The notes under the pieces were generated by a model. That model was not told the DNA's origin. It did not search any database and saw only the letters and a program-made list of their open reading frames with translations. The position numbers and the translations under genes were made by a program. Positions 14,011 through 19,918 of a stretch of DNA of 19,918 bases are shown piece after piece. Location of the stretch: assembly GCA_046538375.1 (NCBI GenBank), contig JBKHJA010000048.1:1-19918 (forward strand). The letters run 5' to 3'. Every line of letters begins with the position of its first letter. Within the stretch, counting starts at the first letter, position 1. This stretch comes from JBKHJA01 sp046538375. Lineage in GTDB: Bacteria > Acidobacteriota > Aminicenantia > Aminicenantales > Aminicenantaceae.

Positions 14011-16251
14011 TCATTTGATTATTCTGGGAGTGATGAAAATCAGAAGTTCCCGGTTTTGCTTGGTGCGCGCAAAAGAGCGGAATAGATTTCCCAGGATGGG
14101 TATTTTATGGAAAAAGGGAACTCTTTCTCGAGTTATGGAATCTTCGGTCCTGTAGATGCCGCCGATGACCGTGGTTCCTCCGTCATTGACCATGACCGTG
14201 GCTTGAGCACTTTGAGTGATGATGGGAGGAATTCCGTTAACCAGGTTGGCAAAATCAGCGGCATTGTTCCTTATTTCTATGTTCATGATGATGGTCCCTT
14301 CGGCTGTAATCTGGGGAGTGGCTCTGAGTTCCAGGGCGGCATTGACATATCTGGTGGTGACCGTGAAATTGGCCACGGTCTGGACAGGAATCTGTCTTCC
14401 TTGAAGAATTTCTGCTTCTTGGTTGTTTTGAGTGGTAATGGTGGGACAGGAGATGATCCTCCCCTCTCCCGATGTTTCCAGAGCTGAGATGGCCATGTCC
14501 AGCCTGAAGGTATCTAAAACATTACCGAAGGAAAGCCCCACCGCAGTGGAGAAGGCTGGTGCCGGGAGGTTGACAGCGTAGCCACCCAGGGGCCCTCCTA
14601 TTCCTTTGGTGGCGATGCCTGCGGGGATAAGTGTTCCGTCGGCTAATATTTTATGGGGAAATTGAAGAGAAGTCTGGTTTCCGTAGAAGGGATCCACAAT
14701 TCCTCTAAACCCCCACTGCACTCCTATGTTGCGGATGAAATTGGCTGTTGCCTCCACTATCCTGGCTTCGATGGAAACCTGGGGAGTGGCGGTGTCAAAT
14801 ACAGAAATGAGTTTTTCCAGGAGCTGGATTCTGTCTTTGACATCAGATATGACCAGGGTGTTTGTCCGTTGGTCAACGATGATCTCTCCCCTTTCAGAAA
14901 TTTTTGTCCGCAGCAAATCCTGGATTTCCGAAGCTTTGGAGTAGGAAAGGGTGAATGTCTTAACCAGCACTGGCCCGGCCAGTTCTTTGCTTTCCTGCAG
15001 CTTTCTTTGTTCTTCATCTTCTCTGGTGAGCAGGGCTACGGGAGCAATCCGCAGCACATTTCCTTCTATGACTTTGCCCATTTTGTTTATCTTTAGGATG
15101 ATGTCCAGGGCTTGGTCCCAGGGGATATCCTTGAGGTCGCAGGTCACCGTTCCTCTGACCTCGGGATCAAAGACCACATTCAGCCCGGCAAAGTCTCCCA
15201 GATAGAGAATCACATCCCGCAGATCTGCATCTTTGAATTTGAGACTGATGATGTCTCCGCTGTATTTCTCTTCAGGCTCATCCAGTGTTTTGGGCTGAAA
15301 TTGTTGGTGGGGTCTCTTTTCCTGGACAGGTTCACGGTAAGCAGGCTCTTTTTCCTTTGGCTGGGATTCAGATGGAGCAGGAGCGGGTTTTTCTGGAGCA
15401 GGTTTTGACTGCTGGCTTGGCGTGGACTCTGGAGGGATGGAAGAGGCTGTGTGGAGAGGATGGGTGTTAGGGAAAGAGATGGACAGACCGTTATTTCCAG
15501 AATTCAGTATGAAGAAAGGAGGGGTGGTGAGGTCAAACACTATCCTGGTGATGGCATAGGGATTGGAGGTTCGAAACTGGGCTGCCCTCACCCTTTCAAT
15601 CCCCTGTTTGCCCACCGGATAAACAAAAGAGGAACCAGAGAAATGGGTATCGAACAGGTCCACCACCAGGCGGAGAGGATGGTCAAGGGCAAACACCTGA
15701 TAGACAGGCTTTTTGTTGAGGTCTGCCCGGACGTCAATACCGTCTCTCTTTTCGGAGATATCCAGATTTTCCAGGAATATGAAGCTCTCTGGCCTTTGGG
15801 CAAGCCTTTCTGCTGTTTCAGTTTCCAGAAAATAGTCCCGGGATTTCCTTTGGAGGTTGTGGAGCTCGATGACAGTCTGGTTCTGCTCAGAAAAGATGCG
15901 GTAAGGGACTTTTTCCCTCAACCTGAGAAAAAGACGGGCTGTTTGAGCTCCCCTGCTTTCCAGTCTTAAATCCTGGACCAGTGATGGTCCGTGGGGGATG
16001 ATTTGAGGGGCTTTTCCTGTATTCGTTTTGTCCAGGTCGATTATGATGGTAGAGCCAGGTTCAGGGGCATAATAGGTTTGGATAACGGAGAGAGGAGAGT
16101 CGGCCTGGAGGAAGATTTTGGTGTTGACTTTTCCAGGATAAATAGAAATTTTATCTATGATGACGGAATGATCCTGGTCAAGGGCAAACCCGCTTATCAA
16201 GAGAAGGAAAAAAGACAAGAAGAGCACTTTCCACAAATTTTTCTTTTTCAT
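14011..16251 (-). CDS. pilQ: type IV pilus outer-membrane secretin PilQ
   Basis: Forms the multimeric outer-membrane channel through which the type IV pilus passes. From ATG 16251 it has 746 residues: signal peptide about 1-23 (…LISGFA), two AMIN-type peptidoglycan-binding domains (about 27-118 and 145-265), a Pro/Glu/Lys-rich linker (about 268-330), an N0/STN domain (ISLKFKDADLRDVILYLGDF), an N1 domain (VKTFTLSYSKASEIQDLL … RTNTLVISD) and the secretin core from about 495. The core has VSIEARIVEA, the VNDGGTTVIGGIY motif and the ending VPFFHKIPILGNLF … ELLIFITPRII. The frame could start at 16284, but that would overlap pilP; 16251 has AGAGGAG seven bases upstream and begins one base after the pilP stop. 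It keeps all domains expected of PilQ and is last of pilMNOPQ. Confidence 0.96.
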   Translation of the reverse strand: MKKKNLWKVLFLSFFLLLISGFALDQDHSVIIDKISIYPGKVNTKIFLQADSPLSVIQTYYAPEPGSTIIIDLDKTNTGKAPQIIPHGPSLVQDLRLESRGAQTARLFLRLREKVPYRIFSEQNQTVIELHNLQRKSRDYFLETETAERLAQRPESFIFLENLDISEKRDGIDVRADLNKKPVYQVFALDHPLRLVVDLFDTHFSGSSFVYPVGKQGIERVRAAQFRTSNPYAITRIVFDLTTPPFFILNSGNNGLSISFPNTHPLHTASSIPPESTPSQQSKPAPEKPAPAPSESQPKEKEPAYREPVQEKRPHQQFQPKTLDEPEEKYSGDIISLKFKDADLRDVILYLGDFAGLNVVFDPEVRGTVTCDLKDIPWDQALDIILKINKMGKVIEGNVLRIAPVALLTREDEEQRKLQESKELAGPVLVKTFTLSYSKASEIQDLLRTKISERGEIIVDQRTNTLVISDVKDRIQLLEKLISVFDTATPQVSIEARIVEATANFIRNIGVQWGFRGIVDPFYGNQTSLQFPHKILADGTLIPAGIATKGIGGPLGGYAVNLPAPAFSTAVGLSFGNVLDTFRLDMAISALETSGEGRIISCPTITTQNNQEAEILQGRQIPVQTVANFTVTTRYVNAALELRATPQITAEGTIIMNIEIRNNAADFANLVNGIPPIITQSAQATVMVNDGGTTVIGGIYRTEDSITRERVPFFHKIPILGNLFRSFARTKQNRELLIFITPRIIK

Positions 16252-16252
16252 G

Positions 16253-16711
16253 CTATCGCTCCTCTGGATATATTTCTTTGACAATATCTTTGGGCTTGAC
16301 CAAGGGGATGCCTCTTTCTTTGGTCTTCCGGAAGATCACCTGGGAAGCTTCTATGGAGTGGACGTACCCGTCAGCGAATTGATCTCCGGATTTGATAAAA
16401 AATGGAAACCCCTGGGGGCCGTTGATGATGGCTGTGTATTTTCCCTCTGCCTCCACAATGCCGATAAGTTTGATGTCATCGATGGAGATTTCAGGCACTC
16501 CTCCCACCAAAGCTTTTTCTTTGACCTCTCTGCCTGCCAGCAAATCTCTGAATGGATCTCTCCTCCCTCCGGGGTTATAAGACCACCCGGTCTTTTCTTC
16601 CTCCTTGGTGCGGATTTGGGGATGGGGCATTTCTTCTTCCTGTAAGGGGTGAGGATGTATTCCTGCGGCCAGAAAACCAATCAAGGAAAAGAAAACCAAT
16701 ATCTTTTTCAT
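16253..16711 (-). CDS. pilP: type IV pilus assembly protein PilP
   Basis: PilP links the inner-membrane PilN/PilO pair to the PilQ secretin across the periplasm. 152 residues: a hydrophobic N-terminal segment (MKKILVFFSLIGFLAAG), a polar linker, the typical YNPGGRRDPF motif that begins the conserved part (about 45-54), and the C-terminal beta-domain with IDDIKLIGIVEAEGKYTAII, GFPFFIKSGDQF and DGYVHSIEASQVIFRK. Classical PilP is a lipoprotein, but no Cys follows the signal here, so this one would be soluble after cleavage or anchored by an uncleaved segment. The ATG overlaps the pilO stop by four bases (ATGA) and pilQ begins one base after its stop, so expression is tightly coupled. Confidence 0.88.
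   Translation of the reverse strand: MKKILVFFSLIGFLAAGIHPHPLQEEEMPHPQIRTKEEEKTGWSYNPGGRRDPFRDLLAGREVKEKALVGGVPEISIDDIKLIGIVEAEGKYTAIINGPQGFPFFIKSGDQFADGYVHSIEASQVIFRKTKERGIPLVKPKDIVKEIYPEER
16259..16265 (-). promoter_or_regulatory. ribosome binding site that decides the pilQ start
   Basis: AGAGGAG on the minus strand lies seven bases before the ATG at 16251, inside the end of pilP. No comparable site precedes the upstream frame start at 16284. Confidence 0.7.
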
Positions 16712-17274
16712 TGTTTTTTTGTTGATTCTAAAGCGGGTTCTTCTTCGCGGAAAATGTAAGTTTTGGCTGTCCAGGTAGCAGAAATTGTTGAAGCGTCACT
16801 CTGGTTTTTGAGGGAGGCTATGGTGAAGTCTTCCACGGTGAACAGGCGCGAAAAGTGACTCAACCGGTCAAAAAAGACGGCCAGATTGTGGTAGTTTCCG
16901 GTGATTTCTATTGAGATGGGCCATTCTGAATAAAATTCTTTGTCCACCTCGCCCTGGGGAATGAACTTCACGATGGTCAGTCGAGAATCGAAAGCCAGCT
17001 GCTGGATTTTTCTCAGAATGTCGCTGATTTCTTTTTTCTGTGGTATGATGGCTTCCAGTTCCCGCAGGGTGTTATCCATAACCCTCAGCTCCGCTTCGAT
17101 TTGATCGAGCTCGCTTTTTTTTGCTCTCAGTTCGGCCACTTCCTGTTCGGTCTTTATCCTTTCTTCCCTCAAGGCGGTGAGATGTTTGCCCTTGGGTTTG
17201 TAATAGAGAAGATAGAAAAGCCCGAATACAATCAAGGCGAGAAGCAGATAGGTGTACCAGGGCCTGTCTCTCAT
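16708..17274 (-). CDS. pilO: type IV pilus inner-membrane protein PilO
   Basis: PilO pairs with PilN in the inner membrane and its periplasmic domain contacts PilP. 188 residues: short cytoplasmic start, one transmembrane helix (about 7-25), a long charged coiled coil (about 30-75, rich in Glu, Lys and Leu), then the ferredoxin-like domain with IIPQKKEISDILRKIQQLA, FIPQGEV, the family segment WPISIEITGNYHNLAVFFDRLS (its core is ITGNYHNL) and RLFTVEDFTI. Topology and order match the family. The start at 17274 overlaps the pilN stop (ATGA) and has GAGAGG about five bases upstream. It is about the usual length. Confidence 0.94.
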   Translation of the reverse strand: MRDRPWYTYLLLALIVFGLFYLLYYKPKGKHLTALREERIKTEQEVAELRAKKSELDQIEAELRVMDNTLRELEAIIPQKKEISDILRKIQQLAFDSRLTIVKFIPQGEVDKEFYSEWPISIEITGNYHNLAVFFDRLSHFSRLFTVEDFTIASLKNQSDASTISATWTAKTYIFREEEPALESTKKQ

Positions 17275-17888
17275 CTTTTCCTCTCTTTGGTTGAAGGGTT
17301 TGCTGGCAGTTGGACTCCTTCAGGAAGGACATACTGTGCGGTCAGAGAGAACTCCAGGAATTGATTATTTCTCACCTTCCTCTGGGAGGAAGAGAGAAGA
17401 TTCACATTGTTGAAATAAGGACTGTTTTCGAGATTGAAGATGTAGTCAGCGATGAGGTTGTTGGAGAGGGCTTTCCCCTCGATTTCCACGTTCTGGCCGC
17501 GGTAGGTGGTTTCGGTAAGCCAGACCCATTCCGGAAGAGTCCTGCTGAGCTCATCCATGATTCTTACGGCCACTTCTTGGAAGGACTTCAATTGTCGGAT
17601 GAGGTTGATTTTTCTCTGGAAGAGTCTTTTTTGCTCTTCCAGCTTTTCCAGTTTGACCAGAACGTACTGGAGCTGGCTTTTTTCTTCCTGGGCATTTGTT
17701 AACAGATTTTTTTCTTTTCTGATGGATCTGGACTGGAGAAAAAAAAGGGTACCAATGACCACCAGAAGAAGGATGAAGATGACCGCTTGAGAGGGAAGCT
17801 TTTTGGCTTCTTTTTCCTCAGGAGGAACCACCGCAGAGTGCTCTTCTGGTGTCTTCTTTTCCGGTTTTGATAGATTTATCCTGATCAT
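17271..17888 (-). CDS. pilN: type IV pilus inner-membrane protein PilN
   Basis: PilN docks cytoplasmic PilM to the membrane through its N-terminus and forms dimers with PilO. 205 residues: the N-terminal MIRINLSKPEKK corresponds to the PilM-binding I-N-L motif, followed by a longer than usual Pro/Glu/Lys-rich cytoplasmic stretch (about 8-32), a transmembrane helix (34-51), a coiled coil (about 53-95), and the periplasmic domain with LSRTLPEWVWLTETTYRGQ, IEGKALSNNLIADYIFNLE and a final strand LEFSLTAQYV. These are standard PilN marks. It begins three bases after the pilM stop, without a strong ribosome binding site, so translation is probably coupled to pilM. Confidence 0.93.
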   Translation of the reverse strand: MIRINLSKPEKKTPEEHSAVVPPEEKEAKKLPSQAVIFILLLVVIGTLFFLQSRSIRKEKNLLTNAQEEKSQLQYVLVKLEKLEEQKRLFQRKINLIRQLKSFQEVAVRIMDELSRTLPEWVWLTETTYRGQNVEIEGKALSNNLIADYIFNLENSPYFNNVNLLSSSQRKVRNNQFLEFSLTAQYVLPEGVQLPANPSTKERKR

Positions 17889-17891
17889 GAT

Positions 17892-18968
17892 TTATTTTTC
17901 CAGCTTTCTGGTGGCCAGACCCGCGGCCACTCCAAAGTGAACAGCCAGTTCGTCAAAATCAACGGAGTGGTATTTCTTTTGGTCAAAGGATATTCTGCGG
18001 AATGGATTAAAGATTTCTGTTTTTATGTGAAATATCTTTTCTGCAACAGAGGGAAGGTTTTTCAGCTTGGACAGGCCTCCGCTGAGAAAGATCCTATCGA
18101 TTTTCCTTTCTTTTTTTTCTCCAGCTTCATAGAAAGTGAAAGTTTTTTCGATTTCGCCCAGAAGATTCTCGATGTTTGCTTTCAGGGCGGCATCCAATTT
18201 TTCTGGAGGATAATCTTTGACCGGAAGGCCTTTGAGAGCTTTTTCGGCATCCTCAAATCCGATATTTAAATCTTTGCTTATGTTTTCGGTGAAAAGAAAA
18301 CCTCCCAGCGACAGATCCCTGAACAGTTGAGGAATCCCTTTCTCCACGATTATGGTGTTGGTTCTGTTTGCTCCTATGTTGAGGATGGCCACTGTCATTT
18401 CAGCAAAAATCTCAGGGTAGTTTATCTCCAGAGTATTCTGCAGAGCAAACACATCCACTTCTATAGCTTCCAAATTTTTACGGGCCTGATGGACCACGTT
18501 GCTGTAGTTGGCGATTATATCTTTTTTGGCTGCTACCAGAAGAATATCAAGATTTTTATCTTTTGCTGCTGAGGGAGGAGTGAGAATGGCGTAGTCCACA
18601 TTGGTCTCCTCGTAGGGATAAGGGATGTTGTGCTTGGCTTCCCAGATAATCGATTCAGACAGCTCTTCTGTTTCCATGGGGGGAAGGGAGATTTTCTTAA
18701 TGATCACAGAATTTCCAGAAATGGAGATAGCCACGTTTTTGTTGGCTATCTTGTTTTCATCAAAAATCAATTTGATGGTTTCGCTGACCGCTGCGGCATC
18801 AATAATGGTACCTTCCACTATGGCATCGCGGGGGATAAGTTCGTATCCTATTTTCTTCACCTCATAAAGATTCTCATCCTTTTTTTTAGGATGGAGTTCC
18901 AATGCTTTGATAGAATAAGAACCGATGTCCAGTCCCACCACGCCTTTTTCTTTTCCCAAACCAAACAT
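17892..18968 (-). CDS. pilM: type IV pilus assembly ATPase-fold protein PilM
   Basis: PilM is an actin/FtsA-like cytoplasmic protein that binds PilN and connects the pilus motor to the alignment complex. 358 residues, as usual. The nucleotide-binding fold shows phosphate-1 GVVGLDIGSYSIK (9-21), phosphate-2 AILNIGANRTNT (near 194-205) and the adenosine motif DRIFLSGGLSKLKNLP (near 294-309). The middle contains ISLPPMETEELSESIIWEAK and the PilM-typical IPYPYEE. Start at 18968 has AAGGAG upstream, but at a very short distance (about two bases), which might lower initiation. It follows coaD by 36 bases and precedes pilN by three, so it opens the pilMNOPQ set. Confidence 0.95.
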   Translation of the reverse strand: MFGLGKEKGVVGLDIGSYSIKALELHPKKKDENLYEVKKIGYELIPRDAIVEGTIIDAAAVSETIKLIFDENKIANKNVAISISGNSVIIKKISLPPMETEELSESIIWEAKHNIPYPYEETNVDYAILTPPSAAKDKNLDILLVAAKKDIIANYSNVVHQARKNLEAIEVDVFALQNTLEINYPEIFAEMTVAILNIGANRTNTIIVEKGIPQLFRDLSLGGFLFTENISKDLNIGFEDAEKALKGLPVKDYPPEKLDAALKANIENLLGEIEKTFTFYEAGEKKERKIDRIFLSGGLSKLKNLPSVAEKIFHIKTEIFNPFRRISFDQKKYHSVDFDELAVHFGVAAGLATRKLEK

Positions 18969-19004
18969 TTCTCCTTACCTTATTCCTGATTGACGGAGGA
19001 CCAT

Positions 19005-19493
19005 TTAAGTATTCCTTCTGAACTTTTCCCTGAGTTTCTTTTGCACGTGCGGCGGAACCAAATCTTTAAGACATCCTCCTAACATGAAAACCTCTTTGAC
19101 CAGCCTTGAGCTGAGAAAAGTATAATCGACGTTGGGCATCATAAAAAAAGTTTCTATTTCGGGATTCAATTTCCAGTTCATCAAAGCCATTTGAAACTCA
19201 TACTCGAAATCAGAGATAGCCCTTAGGCCTCTGATCACAATTTTCGCGTTGTTCTTTTTAGCAAAATCCACCAGCAGACCTTGGAAGGCTTTGATTTCAA
19301 TATCCTTGTGGTCCGTGAATGTCTTCTGGATCATATCCACCCTTTCTTTAGTCGAGAAAACAGTGGTCTTTTTGGGGTTCTCCAGAACCGCCACCACGAT
19401 TTTATCAAAGATTTTCAATCCCCTTTTGATGATGTCCACGTGTCCGTTGGTGATGGGATCAAAAGAACCGGGGTAAACGGCTTTCTTTACCAT
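19005..19493 (-). CDS. coaD: phosphopantetheine adenylyltransferase
   Basis: Catalyses ATP plus 4'-phosphopantetheine to dephospho-CoA, the next-to-last step of CoA synthesis. 162 residues, typical for CoaD. Nucleotidyltransferase motif YPGSFDPITNGHVDII (7-22) contains the T-x-G-H signature. Further marks are VIRGLRAISDFEYEFQMALMN and the second nucleotide motif FLSSRLVKEV (near 126-135), which corresponds to the ISSTxVKE of the family. All catalytic features are present. It is first in the minus-strand block, 36 bases before pilM, and candidate promoters lie 40-70 bases upstream. No clear ribosome binding site precedes the ATG. Confidence 0.96.
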   Translation of the reverse strand: MVKKAVYPGSFDPITNGHVDIIKRGLKIFDKIVVAVLENPKKTTVFSTKERVDMIQKTFTDHKDIEIKAFQGLLVDFAKKNNAKIVIRGLRAISDFEYEFQMALMNWKLNPEIETFFMMPNVDYTFLSSRLVKEVFMLGGCLKDLVPPHVQKKLREKFRRNT

Positions 19494-19521
19494 AGCATTG
19501 ATGGCTTTTTAATTGTTTATG

Positions 19522-19560
19522 CTATTAACAGAAATAATACACTTTGTCAAATTTTGTCAA
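19522..19560 (-). promoter_or_regulatory. candidate promoter(s) of coaD and the pil block
   Basis: Two TTGACA hexamers lie ten bases apart on the minus strand (19560-19555 and 19550-19545). The first is followed after 15 bases by TATTAT (19539-19534), a good -10 at short spacing. The second is followed after 17 bases by TAATAG (19527-19522), a weaker -10 at ideal spacing. Either could drive the seven co-oriented genes. The duplicated -35 may be functional or a by-product of the direct repeat TTTGACAAA/ATTGACAAA. Confidence 0.45.
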
Positions 19561-19840
19561 TTTGATATGCCCAATTTTTATAGACGTGAATAACCACAAA
19601 TACTCTCATATCTGCATATCATAATTACAAAATTTGTTCATTTGGCGTCAATCCCCGGTCAAGAGGATTCAGAAGATGAATTTTTTCCCTCTTCTCTCAC
19701 CCATAGGGGCTAAAGGTGAGAATGAATAAACTGGGCTGCTGACCATTCTAATAATTGGGAAATCCAAGTTATATCTTGACAGAGGGATTTCCAAGACCGT
19801 GATGAGTATAAATATATAAACTGACTGAAAAGGGTGAGGG
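19561..19840. other. AT-rich intergenic region with an operator-like inverted/direct repeat
   Basis: I see no coding sequence in this stretch. It holds a 7-bp inverted repeat TCTCACC/GGTGAGA near 19697-19723 without a T run, and two near-identical 12-mers, GGGAAATCCAAG (19757-19768) and GGGATTTCCAAG (19784-19795), spaced by 27 bases. The inner 8 bases of the two are also inverted complements. A TTGACA (19776-19781) lies between them, but the nearest TATAAA (19807-19812) is 25 bases away, too far for a standard promoter. Confidence 0.35.
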
Positions 19841-19918
19841 ATGGGGGGTCGTCAGCACGCTAGTTTTCCCCAACGAGTCCTCGGAGGGGGAACAGCTCCG
19901 CTTTCCCCCTTCCGACGC
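19841..19918. other. GC-rich, hairpin-bearing sequence cut by the right window edge
   Basis: The last 78 bases switch abruptly from AT-rich to GC-rich. GGGGGAA and TTCCCCC pair in a 7-bp stem, with a smaller AGC/GCT stem inside its loop. On the plus strand an ATG at 19841 opens a 26-codon frame to the edge, and the minus strand also has an open frame, so coding direction cannot be decided. It could be a dispersed intergenic repeat, the start of a structured RNA, or the 5' end of a gene. I do not recognise it as rRNA, RNase P RNA, tmRNA or SRP RNA. Confidence 0.3.

Noticed and set aside
15451..15969. 172-codon plus-strand open frame
   Set aside because: Antisense to pilQ, whose product has clear AMIN and secretin domains; the antisense peptide is low in pattern and has no family features.
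19776..19812. Promoter TTGACA ... TATAAA
   Set aside because: The spacing is 25 bases, far beyond the 16-18 usable by sigma70-type polymerase.

Overview
The window most resembles a chromosome segment of an uncultivated Gram-negative (diderm) bacterium. It carries an MsbA-type lipid exporter, a PilQ outer-membrane secretin and three predicted lipoproteins. Gene content and style recall Candidatus Aminicenantes or another Acidobacteriota-like lineage, but that placement is an impression and not a demonstrated fact. There is no IS element, phage gene or CRISPR array. Gene density is high in the two large blocks and low only at the two ends.

Layout. The left end (1-1202) is AT-rich and read on the minus strand. 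It holds a possible gene start cut by the window edge, a SnoaL-like lipoprotein gene with a good sigma70-type promoter, two doubtful small ORFs, and a tRNA-Phe(GAA) gene with a near-consensus promoter. From about 1348 to 11064 one plus-strand block with tiny gaps or overlaps reads: GT4 glycosyltransferase, DUF465-like coiled-coil protein, aspartate-semialdehyde-dehydrogenase-like protein, MsbA-like ABC exporter, YicC-family protein, guanylate kinase, a possible micro-ORF, CoaBC, family-4 uracil-DNA glycosylase, and PriA. It is probably one or two operons combining envelope lipid export, nucleotide and CoA supply, and DNA repair or replication restart.

A minus-strand block (19493 down to 11092) converges on it: coaD, pilM, pilN, pilO, pilP, pilQ, then two lipoprotein genes. 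The first lipoprotein is unknown; the second is six tandem 120-residue Ig-like repeats. PilM-N-O-P form the alignment complex that joins the inner-membrane type IV pilus machine to the PilQ secretin. The co-oriented lipoproteins are candidates for pilus- or surface-associated accessories. The rightmost 425 bases have no convincing gene and end in an abruptly GC-rich stretch cut by the window edge.

The most notable observations are: (1) PriA keeps its fold and all eight zinc-binding cysteines but has lost the sequence of helicase motifs I, II, V and VI, so it is probably not an ATPase; (2) the Asd-like protein in the same block has lost its catalytic Cys, Arg and His; (3) the repeat lipoprotein has an exact 360-bp period with two neighbouring units identical over 308 bp, a sign of recent duplication or gene conversion; (4) there is no recognisable rpoZ in its usual place between gmk and coaBC, only a 35-codon ORF.
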